NCBI RefSeq assembly: GCF_014202275.1
Contig: NZ_JACHGF010000004.1
Span: 394,928-458,927 of the forward strand
Origin: Rhabdobacter roseus
GTDB taxonomy: Bacteria; Bacteroidota; Bacteroidia; Cytophagales; Spirosomataceae
Direction: 5' to 3'
Length of the DNA: 64,000 nucleotides
The position numbers were made by a program, and so were the translations under genes. The stretch's first letter is position 1; every line of letters starts with the position of its first letter. Shown piece after piece: positions 55,705 to 64,000 of the stretch. The notes beneath the pieces are model-generated. The model was not told the DNA's origin, ran no database searches, and saw only the letters and a program-made list of their open reading frames with translations.

Positions 55705-56121
55705 TCACTTGGTTTGGTTTCCCTCTTTGGGATTGGAGTACAGATCCGTTTGGTCGCCTCCCTCAGGATCTTTATATAAAGTAGTATAGCGGGTGTCCAG
55801 TTTCTTGATCATTTCCTGCGAAAGCTCATCTGAATACACGCCGTATGCATCCACCAAAGTACCCTTCAGACCTCGGGTGGATTCAATGACATAAATGATG
55901 GCATTGTCTGAAGGGTCAGACATGCCTTCAAACCGACGTACTTCTACAATCTCGAAGTCGTCCGGAGACAAGCTGTACGCTTGTCCGTTTTCGTAAAACT
56001 GCAGAGCATGGGCGGTGAGATTAAAATCGTATTTGTATCCACGCTCTTTCAAGTCATTGAGTACTTCTACGATGGTATCTAGCTTATTGCGGTGCTCCTT
56101 GCTTTCTGATGCATTATCCAT
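55705..56121 (-). CDS. Conserved hypothetical protein of Bacteroidota
   Basis: The product has 138 residues. The pattern LTAHALQFYENGQAYSLSPDDFEIVEVRRFEG, then SDPSDNAIIYVIES and GLKGTLVDAYGVYSDE, matches a small Bacteroidota family that databases sometimes label phosphoribosylpyrophosphate synthetase. It has none of the PRPP-synthase motifs (no PRPP-binding loop), so that label looks wrong. It is probably cytoplasmic, and the function is unknown. The last 25 residues are polar and look unstructured. Confidence 0.75.
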   Translation of the reverse strand: MDNASESKEHRNKLDTIVEVLNDLKERGYKYDFNLTAHALQFYENGQAYSLSPDDFEIVEVRRFEGMSDPSDNAIIYVIESTRGLKGTLVDAYGVYSDELSQEMIKKLDTRYTTLYKDPEGGDQTDLYSNPKEGNQTK

Positions 56122-56207
56122 AAGTCCTGATTCGATTAAAAAAGATAACTATTCTTTACTAAGAAATACTGCGTAGTTTTGCCGCTGGCAACCAACTTTT
56201 TGTACGC

Positions 56208-57458
56208 TTGTCGGTACTTATTTATACCTTATCCATTAAGGCCTATTCGTGGCTGATGCACGTAGTGGCGCTTTTTCATCCCAAAGCTAAACGCTGGGTA
56301 GACGGGCGGAAAGGCTTACTCTTACGCCTAAGTAATGAGCTGCCGGGTAGTACCGAAGGTCGTCCCGTGGCCTGGTTTCATGCGGCTTCGCTGGGAGAGT
56401 TTGAACAGGGCAGGCCGGTGATGGAAGCTTTCCAAAAGAACTACCCTGGCTACGCCATTCTGCTTACTTTCTTTTCACCCTCCGGCTATGAAGTCAGAAA
56501 AAACTATGCCGTAGCCGACTATGTGTGCTACTTGCCGTTAGACACGGCGGTCAACGCCCGTAAATTTGTCCGGCTGGTCAATCCGCGCATAGCCTTCTTT
56601 ATTAAATACGAATTTTGGTACCACTACCTGCACGAATTGCGGCTTCAGAAGGCCAGTATCGTCTCCTTTGCGTCTATCTTTCGGCCTACCCAACCCTTCT
56701 TTCGATTTTACGGGCAGCTGCATCGAACCATGCTGAGGTACTTTGACCACATAGTGGTACAAAATGGGGAATCGGAGCGTTTATTGGCCGGAATCGGCAT
56801 TTCTTCGGTCAGTTGTGCGGGCGATACCCGGTTTGATCGCGTGCATCAAATTGCCCAGGCTGCCCGCAGTTTACCGCTGATTGAAGCGTTTGTTGGGCAG
56901 GTACCTTGCCTGGTGGTAGGCTCGGCCTGGGAGGCCGACATGAAGGTACTTATTGAGGTACTTAATGGGTTGGAGCAACCACTTAAGGTAATCATTGCCC
57001 CGCACGAAATACACGATGCGGAGCTGGAACAATGGGCTAAGCGGCTGAGGTTAAAAACGGCGCGCTATTCGGCCTATACGGCGGCAGATGTGTCAGCCGA
57101 TTGCTTGTTCATCGACAACGTCGGGATGCTTTCGTCGCTGTATCGCTACGGCCAAATGGCCTACATTGGAGGGGCTTTTGGGGCAGGGCTGCACAATATC
57201 CTCGAGGCCGCGACCTTCGGACTTCCCGTTTTTTTTGGCAATAAAAACTACCGCAAATTTCAGGAAGCGGTAGATCTTACCGAAGCCGGAGGCGCCCTGG
57301 CGGTGTCTGACGCCTCCGAGCTGGGCAAAGCGATGGTACGGCTGCTTACGGACAGCGCGCTGCGGGCAGAAAAAGGAAACCTGAACCGCCAGTACGTCCA
57401 GGCTCGGACCGGGGCCACCGAGCAGGTGATGCAGGTGGTACACCGTCTGCTGTCATAG
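56208..57458 (+). CDS. waaA: 3-deoxy-D-manno-octulosonic acid (Kdo) transferase
   Basis: This 416-residue GT30-family enzyme has the N-terminal hydrophobic segment, then FHPKAKRWVDGRKG and WFHAASLGEFEQGRPV, typical of WaaA/KdtA. The C-terminal half contains YIGGAFGAGLHNILEAATFGLPVFFG, the conserved donor-binding and catalytic region. It adds Kdo to lipid A precursor at the inner membrane. The start appears to be TTG at 56208: it gives the full family N terminus, and no ATG lies nearby. It converges on the ROK gene with only 7 bases between stops. Confidence 0.93.
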   Translation: MSVLIYTLSIKAYSWLMHVVALFHPKAKRWVDGRKGLLLRLSNELPGSTEGRPVAWFHAASLGEFEQGRPVMEAFQKNYPGYAILLTFFSPSGYEVRKNYAVADYVCYLPLDTAVNARKFVRLVNPRIAFFIKYEFWYHYLHELRLQKASIVSFASIFRPTQPFFRFYGQLHRTMLRYFDHIVVQNGESERLLAGIGISSVSCAGDTRFDRVHQIAQAARSLPLIEAFVGQVPCLVVGSAWEADMKVLIEVLNGLEQPLKVIIAPHEIHDAELEQWAKRLRLKTARYSAYTAADVSADCLFIDNVGMLSSLYRYGQMAYIGGAFGAGLHNILEAATFGLPVFFGNKNYRKFQEAVDLTEAGGALAVSDASELGKAMVRLLTDSALRAEKGNLNRQYVQARTGATEQVMQVVHRLLS

Positions 57459-57465
57459 CCCGTGG

Positions 57466-58692
57466 CTACATGGCAAATTCTTTGTTGACCAGGTACTCAA
57501 ACAAATGAGCCTGCGTCCCTAATAGCCGCGCCTTGGTACCTAGCTGCGAAATTCGGATGGATAGGGAGTTCTTAAAATCCACCAGGCAATACTTGTTGAT
57601 TGCCTGCTCGATGGGGTTGGAAATGAAGGGCCCTACCGCTGCCAATAACCCACTGATAATGATTACCTCCGGGTTGAACAGGTGCACGGCCGTGGCCAAT
57701 CCTTTGCCCAGCTCCGAACCTACTTTTCCCAGTAGATCAATGGAGAACTCATCTCCGGCGTGAATGGCTTCGATGATATGGCTGGTGTCCAGGGCGTCGA
57801 GGTTGCCGCGCACCAGCTGCGGCAGAATGGTAGCGCGCCCTGCCTCGATGCCTTCGCGAGCCTGCCTGATGAGCGCCATGGCCGAGGTTACCGTGTCCAG
57901 ACAGCCTACTTTGCCACAATGACACAGGATGCCATCCGACCGGACCTGGATATGCCCCAGTTCTCCGGCGAAACCCGACGCGCCGTTAAATACCTCTCCG
58001 TTGAGCAGAATTCCCAGTCCTACGCCCCAGTCGATGTTGATGGTGAGTACGTGCGACTTGTCCTTAGCCAAGCCAAAGCGGTGCTCGCCAATGGTTGTGG
58101 CGCGGGTGTCGTTGATAAGACAGATCGGGGCCTGAAAGTGATTTTCCAGACGGGAGGACAAGGTTTCGCCCGGACTGGTAAGGTGGAGGTACGTCTGGTT
58201 GATTCCCTGAGCGGCGTTGATGAGCCCCGGCATCGAAACACCGATTCCCCACAGTCGGTCGCGGGTAATGCCGTGGTTAGCCAGGAAGTTCTCGGTTTCT
58301 TCAAAGAGCAGTTCCAGGAAAGCGGGCGTGTCGTCCAGGCGTATATCAATCTGCCGCCTGACGATCAATTGGTTCGAAAGGTCAAAGACCACCAGCTGCG
58401 TATCATGGCGGTTGATGTCCATGATGAGTGTCAGGTACTTCTTGGGATTGAGGCCGTACAGTACCGGTGGCCGCCCCGCGCGTGCCGGGCCCGTTCCGGT
58501 TTCGGTGATCCATCCCTCCCGTATAAGTTCGTTGATTATTCCTGTAGCAGACGGAATGCTGGCGTGGAAAAGACGAGCCATCCTATTAATGGAGGTGTCG
58601 CCTGATTGATAGAGTTCAAGTAAGAGATTGCTTCTGAGGCGATTCTTACGAATGTCTATGACTGAATTGGCCTCCTCGGAAATAGAAGTCAT
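57466..58692 (-). CDS. ROK-family transcriptional regulator (NagC/XylR-like)
   Basis: The product has 408 residues. The N-terminal winged HTH (about 15-75: NLLLELYQSGDTSINRMARLFHASIPSATGIINELI) is followed by a ROK domain with GIGVSMPGLI, INIDWGVGLGILLNG and the zinc motif CHCGKVGCLD (the usual Glu is Asp). ROK repressors respond to sugars or amino sugars. No sugar-use operon is adjacent, so the target genes lie elsewhere. The AT-rich region upstream (58693-58977) is shared with rsgA and should contain promoters for both. Confidence 0.9.
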   Translation of the reverse strand: MTSISEEANSVIDIRKNRLRSNLLLELYQSGDTSINRMARLFHASIPSATGIINELIREGWITETGTGPARAGRPPVLYGLNPKKYLTLIMDINRHDTQLVVFDLSNQLIVRRQIDIRLDDTPAFLELLFEETENFLANHGITRDRLWGIGVSMPGLINAAQGINQTYLHLTSPGETLSSRLENHFQAPICLINDTRATTIGEHRFGLAKDKSHVLTINIDWGVGLGILLNGEVFNGASGFAGELGHIQVRSDGILCHCGKVGCLDTVTSAMALIRQAREGIEAGRATILPQLVRGNLDALDTSHIIEAIHAGDEFSIDLLGKVGSELGKGLATAVHLFNPEVIIISGLLAAVGPFISNPIEQAINKYCLVDFKNSLSIRISQLGTKARLLGTQAHLFEYLVNKEFAM

Positions 58693-58887
58693 ACTGAAAT
58701 CTTATAGGATGTTTAAAGGCGTAACTATGTAAAAATTTAGCTGGTATTTTTCGGGGTACTTGATTGATCCTAAAAATGGAGACCCTAAGTTATGATTTTA
58801 TTGCCTTGTTCGTCAAATATTTAATAAAATTTATTAATTATTTGTCTTTTTTTAATAAAATTAAATAAAGAAAGCAAAGAGGTAGCA

Positions 58888-58919
58888 TTGATTTACTGTG
58901 GAAACTTGTAGTATCTTGC
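58888..58919 (+). promoter_or_regulatory. Possible promoter of rsgA
   Basis: TTG at 58888-58890 followed after 21 bases by TATCTTGC (58912-58919) approximates the Bacteroidota -33/-7 pattern. The start codon lies 59 bases downstream. The match is partial. Confidence 0.35.
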
Positions 58920-58977
58920 GTACAAGGTCCAGTAGATGAAACCTTATAACTAATCATTAGAAACACGTATCGAGCGA

Positions 58978-59907
58978 TTGAGACAAGGGCTAATAATACG
59001 TTCCACGGGCTCGTGGTACGACGTACGGGAAGAGCCAAGCGGGCATATCTGGCAATGCCGCCTGAAAGGTGTATTCAAGATAAAAGGGCTGAAAGTAACC
59101 AATCCGATTGCGGTAGGCGACCGGGTGAGGTATGAAATAGAAGATGAGGTAGAGAACACAGGTACTATCTTAGAGATACTTCCGCGCGAAAATTACATGA
59201 TCCGGCAGTCCGTCCACAAGACGGCCCACGCGCATTTGCTAGCGGCCAACGTCGATCAGGCTATCCTGATAGCCACGTTGGTATTTCCGCGTACCTCGCT
59301 GGGTTTTATTGATCGTTTTTTGGTTACGGCCGAATCATTCCGCATTCCGGGGGTACTTGTTTTTAACAAACAGGATCTGCTTAGCGAAGATTTTGTTGCT
59401 TTTCAACAAGAACTGATAGACCTATACGAAAGCCTGGGGTACCGCTGCCTGACGACCACGGCCATATCCGGTGGTGGTCTGGAGGAGCTGCGCCAACTGC
59501 TACGAGGAAAGATTTCCCTGCTGTCGGGGCATTCGGGCGTGGGTAAATCTTCGTTGGTCAACGCCATTGCGCCTACGCTGCATCTACGCACGCAGGAGGT
59601 TTCTTCTTTTGCCAATAAAGGGGTTCATACCACCACCTTTGCCGAGATGTTCGAGCTGGAAGCAGGTACCTACCTCATCGACTCGCCGGGCATTAAAGAG
59701 CTGGGGCTAGTCGAAATGAAGCCCAACGAAATAAGCCACTATTTCCCCGAAATGCGCGATCGGCTCAACGAGTGTCGTTTTCATGACTGCCTCCACGTCA
59801 ACGAGCCGGGCTGCGCCGTGAAACAGGCAGTAGAAGACGGGGCCATTGCCATGAGCCGGTTTGAGAGCTACCTTAGTATGTTGGGGAATCAGGATAACCG
59901 TCGCTAG
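58978..59907 (+). CDS. rsgA: Small ribosomal subunit biogenesis GTPase RsgA
   Basis: The product has 309 residues. It has an OB-fold N terminus (GLIIRSTGSWYDVREE) and then a circularly permuted GTPase domain with motif order G4 (VFNKQDLL), G1 (LSGHSGVGKSSLVNAI), G3 (IDSPGIKELGL). A C-terminal zinc motif follows (CRFHDCLHVNEPGC). It assists 30S maturation. The start is TTG at 58978, which gives the normal family N terminus. The mce gene follows after 32 bases. Confidence 0.95.
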   Translation: MRQGLIIRSTGSWYDVREEPSGHIWQCRLKGVFKIKGLKVTNPIAVGDRVRYEIEDEVENTGTILEILPRENYMIRQSVHKTAHAHLLAANVDQAILIATLVFPRTSLGFIDRFLVTAESFRIPGVLVFNKQDLLSEDFVAFQQELIDLYESLGYRCLTTTAISGGGLEELRQLLRGKISLLSGHSGVGKSSLVNAIAPTLHLRTQEVSSFANKGVHTTTFAEMFELEAGTYLIDSPGIKELGLVEMKPNEISHYFPEMRDRLNECRFHDCLHVNEPGCAVKQAVEDGAIAMSRFESYLSMLGNQDNRR

Positions 59908-59939
59908 TCAGAATCGTTATTGAAACCTCGACCGAGCTT

Positions 59940-60347
59940 ATGTTTACCAACGTAGAACACATCGGAATTGCGGTCCGAAACCTGGCCGTTTCAAATGAGC
60001 TTTTCACCAGACTTTTCAACCAACTACCCTACCGGCAAGAAGAGGTAGAATCGGAAGGCGTCGTTACTTCTTTTTTTAAGATCAATGAAACTAAAGTAGA
60101 GCTCCTGGAAGCTACCCGACCCGACTGCCCCATCGCAGGGTTTATTGAAAAACGAGGGGAAGGCGTGCACCACATTGCCTTTGAGGTAGACGATATCGAA
60201 GCCGAAATGGCCCGCCTTCGCGAGGAGGGCTTTCGGTTGCTAAGTGAAGTACCTAAGCGCGGTGCTGACAACAAATGGGTATGCTTCCTGCACCCTAAAG
60301 ATACGCAGGGCGTCCTGATTGAGCTTTGCCAGGAAATTCGCCCCTAG
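59940..60347 (+). CDS. mce: Methylmalonyl-CoA epimerase
   Basis: This 135-residue VOC-fold enzyme has metal ligands visible as the His in EHIGIAV, Glu in TKVELLEA, His in GVHHIAFEVDDIE and Glu in GVLIELCQ. The sequence between the ligands (EKRGEGVHHIAFEV) is the hallmark of the epimerase, which converts (S)- to (R)-methylmalonyl-CoA in the propionate route. It is tandem with rsgA and converges on tamL with 12 bases between stops. Confidence 0.95.
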   Translation: MFTNVEHIGIAVRNLAVSNELFTRLFNQLPYRQEEVESEGVVTSFFKINETKVELLEATRPDCPIAGFIEKRGEGVHHIAFEVDDIEAEMARLREEGFRLLSEVPKRGADNKWVCFLHPKDTQGVLIELCQEIRP

Positions 60348-60359
60348 CCAATCGATCGG

Positions 60360-62714
60360 CTAAAAAGGATACGCTACGGCAATATTCAGTACGAGGTTTT
60401 GCTGTCGCCATTCCTTACTTCTTAGGTTAAATTCATTAAATACCCAGGGATTTCGGCCTTCTTCCAGCGTGTACCAGGGTTTACGAAATGGCGTAGCCAA
60501 GTCGACCCGAAAAACCAAAAAATTCAGGTCAAAACGTATACCCAATCCTCCGCCAGCGGCTATCTGGGTGTAGAAATCAGGCCCAAAAACGGCCTCGGGG
60601 CCGTAGAGCTCCGTGAGGCGGTAGTTCCATATGTTGCCCGCATCGGCAAAAATAGCGCCGTTGATCAGGGAGGTAAATTTAATTCTGAACTCCGTATTGA
60701 ATTCCAATTTGATGTCGCCAAACGAATTGTCGCCCAGCAGCGAGCGGGTGGTGGAGTCGGCGTAGTAAGCGCCGGGGCCAACCGTACGGGCGCGGAAAGC
60801 CCGCAGCCCAATACTACCTCCGGCAAAATACTGCTTAAACTGTGGCAAGGCGTAAGAATTGCCGTAGGGAATACCCAGCCCACCCTGAAAGCGGTTGGCC
60901 CAACGAATGCGGGGAGAAATATCGAAGTAGTAGCGTAACTCGCCGTCGAAGCGGGCAAATTGTTCGTAGAAAACTCCGAAAAGCTGACCATCGTTTTCTT
61001 CTCCTCTTCGGTTTTTGGCTAGTAGGCCAGCCAGGTTACCCGCCGTATTGATTCCACCGCTCAGGTAAAACTGGTGCCGCCGGGAGAGGCGAGTACGGGG
61101 CCGGTAAATGATATTGTACTGAGTTTCAAGGATCAGGCGGCTATCGAGCAAGCGAAGAAAACGGAGTCGATCCTGATCGGACGTTTCAAAGGCAAAAATC
61201 CGTTCTACCAACTGATTGCTGACGTTACGGGTCCGAATGACGTTGACGCCCAACGGCATAAACGTCTGTTCTACTTCGGTATTTCGGCGCCAGGTATACC
61301 CCCATTGGCCTCGCATGGAGGTTTGGGTGTAGAAGCCCTGCTGGGTCAGGGTTTCGTAAGCCAGGGTGAGGGTAGTTTTGGGTAAGGCTTGGCCGGTAGC
61401 AGGGTCGGGTTTATAAAAAGGAATGACAAAGCGCGGAAAGGATAACTCACCCTGAAGATTGAGGCGCAGAAAATTATTATTGCGCAAACTGTCGTTTCCC
61501 GCTCGACCACCTACCTGAAAATCAATACCCGCGTTGGAACTGAGCCTTAAAATTTCGGCTCCTCTAAACAGGTTACGGTTGGTCCAGGAAAGGCTAATTT
61601 GGCTACCGGCTAAGTCATTGGATTTGGTAACACCGCTCAATTCCGCCCGCAGGGCTTTCTTTCGAAGCGGCGTAAGGTAGTAGTATACATCAAGAAAAGC
61701 CGAGTCAGAGCGAGGTATGAGCTCAAAGCGGTTCTTAACGAACTTAAAATTCTGCAAGTTCACCAACCGGGAGAGCGATACATCATGCACGGCACTGCTG
61801 TACCGCAGGCCCTGCCGGAAACCAATGGCGTCGTCGAAAATGCGAGGACGGTAGTTACGCTCCGGGTCCAGAATGTGCAGACCACCTTGCAAGTCAACCT
61901 GGCCCGAAAGAGTATCGTTGGAAAGGCCGTTGTAGTTCGCGTATACGTAGACATCGTTGATGTAGTACTGCTTGATGGCCGTTTGGGGAGCGGTGAGTTT
62001 CAGCTCTACAAAAAGGTTGACGGTATTATTGCTGTGGGTCGAATCTATTTTTATGATTAAATAGTCGGGATTAAAATAGTAGTACCCTCTGGTTTTCAGG
62101 ATGCGGTCGATGCGCTGACGCTCCTCTCGCACTACCTCGAAGCGGTAAGGGTCCCCAGTCTTGAAGCGCGTTCTTCGTTGGGTACTTAGTAAGTCTTTAC
62201 TAAACTGGCTGCTGTCCCGCACCACGAAGGTGACGGAATCGATGTAGTAGCGGGGTTTAAGATAAGCCGTGTAGTGAGCCTCCACCGTACGCTTTTTTTT
62301 CTCGACTAGTTCGCCCGTGGCGCTGGAGCGAAAGTACCCCTCGTTGTTCAGGTACCCCGTAATGACCCCCACGTTGGCTGCCACAATCCGCTGGGTAGCA
62401 AACACGGGAGGTTCTCCGAATTTTCTGCGAAACCAGTTCCGAAAACCTTTCTCCTTTTTAGGCTCGCCAATCCAGTAGTGAAGCCAGACTTTGTACGGAA
62501 AGCCAAAAAGGGTTTTGTTTGGAGCGGGGCGTAAAAGGTCTTCCAGGGGGCCTTCGAGGTTGGCAACGTATCTGCGGGAGGTCGAATCGGACTCTACTTT
62601 TACCTTCCCGCCAACGTACAGGCTTTCGCCCTGGGGTATATAGCGATCAATGGAGCAGCCGCCCAAAACTAAACCTAATAAGCTAATATAAAAGAGATTA
62701 GAAGTCAATTTCAT
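60360..62714 (-). CDS. BamA/TamA-family outer-membrane lipoprotein (TamL-like)
   Basis: The product has 784 residues. A lipoprotein signal peptide ends LLGLVLGGCS, with Cys20 lipidated and followed by SIDRYIPQGESLYVGG. POTRA-like repeats follow (about 30-330), and a C-terminal Omp85 barrel ends in AVAYPF with the terminal aromatic typical of the family. In Bacteroidota such lipidated TamA relatives (TamL) pair with TamB in moving lipids or proteins to the outer membrane. Its ATG overlaps the stop of tamB in an ATGA arrangement, so the two are translationally coupled. Confidence 0.9.
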   Translation of the reverse strand: MKLTSNLFYISLLGLVLGGCSIDRYIPQGESLYVGGKVKVESDSTSRRYVANLEGPLEDLLRPAPNKTLFGFPYKVWLHYWIGEPKKEKGFRNWFRRKFGEPPVFATQRIVAANVGVITGYLNNEGYFRSSATGELVEKKKRTVEAHYTAYLKPRYYIDSVTFVVRDSSQFSKDLLSTQRRTRFKTGDPYRFEVVREERQRIDRILKTRGYYYFNPDYLIIKIDSTHSNNTVNLFVELKLTAPQTAIKQYYINDVYVYANYNGLSNDTLSGQVDLQGGLHILDPERNYRPRIFDDAIGFRQGLRYSSAVHDVSLSRLVNLQNFKFVKNRFELIPRSDSAFLDVYYYLTPLRKKALRAELSGVTKSNDLAGSQISLSWTNRNLFRGAEILRLSSNAGIDFQVGGRAGNDSLRNNNFLRLNLQGELSFPRFVIPFYKPDPATGQALPKTTLTLAYETLTQQGFYTQTSMRGQWGYTWRRNTEVEQTFMPLGVNVIRTRNVSNQLVERIFAFETSDQDRLRFLRLLDSRLILETQYNIIYRPRTRLSRRHQFYLSGGINTAGNLAGLLAKNRRGEENDGQLFGVFYEQFARFDGELRYYFDISPRIRWANRFQGGLGIPYGNSYALPQFKQYFAGGSIGLRAFRARTVGPGAYYADSTTRSLLGDNSFGDIKLEFNTEFRIKFTSLINGAIFADAGNIWNYRLTELYGPEAVFGPDFYTQIAAGGGLGIRFDLNFLVFRVDLATPFRKPWYTLEEGRNPWVFNEFNLRSKEWRQQNLVLNIAVAYPF

Positions 62715-64000
62715 TGTTCTTGCTTTTGGAACAGTTCGCGGATCTTGTCATAATCGAGGGTAAGGATAAAGCCTACTCCGGTTTCGATGATGAATCCTTG
62801 CAAAACAGCCTGGTATTGGTTTTTACGGTAAGCTCGGAGCATGTAGCGGTTGTCGCGGGTTAGGGCGTAGTTGACCGCCAGGTTATCAAAAAGCTCGGTG
62901 GATCCGGGGGCTGAGGTGTTTGAATTTTCCAATTCGAAGTTACGCCCGACGGATACGGTCAGCCGATCGTTCAGGAAACCTTTGCTGAGCCCTACGTTAA
63001 GGTCGGTCCGGTTGCCGGCTAAGGCATCGGAGGTAGAGTTCAAGTTAAAATTAAGATCCACCCCTTTCACCAGGCCGCCAGCCAGCAGGTTGAGCTGTTC
63101 GGTGAGTAGCTGACTTACACTTTGCCGCGCTACGGCTTCGGCGCTAAAACCACCCGAAGACGCCGAGGAGGCCTGCTCGGTCATGAATTTATTCAGTACC
63201 AGCAGGGCAAATACTTGCTTGTTCATTTCAGCCTCGTTGTTCTGCAGTTGTACCAGCAAGGTATTTATTTGCTCAATATCCTCTCGGCCAAGCTGCTCGG
63301 AGGCCCGAATGTCGAAGCTGATGATCGGGCTTTCCAAACTACCCTGCATTTTGAGCAGTACGTCAAAAGGTACTTTGCCAAATTGGGCACCTCCCTGCCC
63401 CAGGGCAGCGGGGTCAGCTTGTACGGTGTACACGGCCGTGATGTTTACGTCTGCTTTCATAGGGTCGCCGGTCCAGGTGAGTTGGCTCCCTTTTTGAATG
63501 GTAAATTGGCGCTTAAGTACCTCGAGCGTGAGGTCGTAGGAGCCCTCCGTAAGTTCGTATAAGCCCACCAGGTACAGTTCCCCGTTGGGGGCAATTCCGG
63601 TGTTGAGCTGGGCGTTTCCACTTACTTTAAGGTTGTCACCGTTCAGCTCATCAATGATGATCGTGAATTTGGACTTGTCGTCGGCCTCGATGTTGAGCGA
63701 CATTTCGGAGGCAAACTCAATGGTTGGGGCCTTAGCAGCGGCCAGTGAGTCGGCCTGCTCCATGCTACCGGGATTACTCATATCCACAAACTGAATCACC
63801 CCTTCGGTAGCCTCGGCACCCGCTGCGTCATCGGGCAGAATCACCGTAATGTCACTGCCAGGCCGGAGCCGAATGGTCCCGTCGATGATTGATTCCGAGC
63901 CTTTTCCTTTAATATTCAAATTGGCGTCAATAAGGCCTTTGCCGTAAAAAAAGTCGTTCTCGCGGCGGGTGGCGTTAAGTACCGTAAAGTCATGCGCCTC
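62711..64000 (-). CDS. TamB-like translocation/assembly protein, C-terminal part, cut by window edge
   Basis: The frame stays open to base 64000, so at least 429 C-terminal residues are seen and the N terminus lies beyond the window. The visible part has the DUF490 pattern: repeated beta strands (ATRRENDFFYGKGLIDANLNI), a GNAQLNTGIAPNGELYLVGLYELTEGSY stretch and the terminal VDLNFNLNSTSDALAG region. TamB proteins span the periplasm as a long beta groove. An apparent TTG start at 63919 is internal. The stop overlaps the tamL start. Confidence 0.9.
   Translation of the reverse strand, partial: EAHDFTVLNATRRENDFFYGKGLIDANLNIKGKGSESIIDGTIRLRPGSDITVILPDDAAGAEATEGVIQFVDMSNPGSMEQADSLAAAKAPTIEFASEMSLNIEADDKSKFTIIIDELNGDNLKVSGNAQLNTGIAPNGELYLVGLYELTEGSYDLTLEVLKRQFTIQKGSQLTWTGDPMKADVNITAVYTVQADPAALGQGGAQFGKVPFDVLLKMQGSLESPIISFDIRASEQLGREDIEQINTLLVQLQNNEAEMNKQVFALLVLNKFMTEQASSASSGGFSAEAVARQSVSQLLTEQLNLLAGGLVKGVDLNFNLNSTSDALAGNRTDLNVGLSKGFLNDRLTVSVGRNFELENSNTSAPGSTELFDNLAVNYALTRDNRYMLRAYRKNQYQAVLQGFIIETGVGFILTLDYDKIRELFQKQEQ

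Overview
The window looks like chromosomal DNA from a Bacteroidota bacterium, most likely order Cytophagales (Spirosoma/Dyadobacter-like). Supporting genes are a TamL-type lipoprotein next to TamB, a two-component-regulator-propeller sensor, a GT3-type glycogen synthase, a YtxJ-type bacilliredoxin, a DUF4286 protein, a large TonB-dependent receptor, and several probable TTG starts without clear Shine-Dalgarno sites. The placement is inferred from gene content; no rRNA gene is present to confirm it. GTAC-centred words (GGTACTT, AAGTACC, GGTACC) are strikingly common in genes, spacers and terminators.

Layout. 1-773: the 3' end of a DUF6973-like (RHS/toxin-tip-like) gene overlapping a small probable lipoprotein gene. 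858-5118 (minus): an SSS-family symporter, myo-inositol oxygenase, a bestrophin-like channel and an SDR lacking the usual catalytic Tyr. 5378-6766: an orphan sensor histidine kinase.

7158-36945: a 30 kb run of 24 genes, all on the plus strand and mostly tightly spaced. Its first half is enzymatic: five SnoaL-like genes in tandem (six domains), a DJ-1/PfpI protein overlapping a ThDP-dependent decarboxylase-like enzyme, a GMC oxidoreductase, two NTF2-like proteins, a second DJ-1/PfpI protein, a VOC protein and an AGE-family epimerase. The middle holds a STAS protein coupled to a GlgX-like debranching enzyme, a second STAS protein, an RsbW-like ATPase and a 1056-residue STAND NTPase-TM-coiled coil-WD40 protein. 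The last part holds a TonB-dependent receptor, a GNAT, a transporter-like protein fused to HEAT repeats, a propeller sensor whose phospho-acceptor His is replaced by Asp, a canonical soluble histidine kinase and a response regulator fused to a PP2C (SpoIIE/RsbU) phosphatase. Kinase, receiver-phosphatase, STAS antagonists and RsbW-like ATPase are together the parts of a partner-switching circuit. No sigma factor lies in the window, so the output is open. I regard this as the best candidate for an undescribed system: a stress or carbon-storage response coupling partner switching to glycogen and carbonyl metabolism. A short element with inverted ends and a TTA duplication lies at its 3' edge, and a GT3 glycogen synthase follows on the other strand.

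39229-64000: mostly housekeeping and envelope genes: gamma-glutamyltransferase, MscS channel, cysteine synthase, VOC protein, cytochrome-B-like membrane protein, DUF4286, HPF/RaiA-like protein, RND adaptor and pump, MetK, lycopene cyclase, lipoyl synthase, an envelope protein, OsmC, YtxJ, Kdo transferase, ROK regulator, RsgA, methylmalonyl-CoA epimerase and TamL/TamB (TamB cut by the window edge). Many convergent gene pairs share strong hairpin terminators. I saw no tRNA, rRNA, CRISPR array, prophage or complete insertion sequence.
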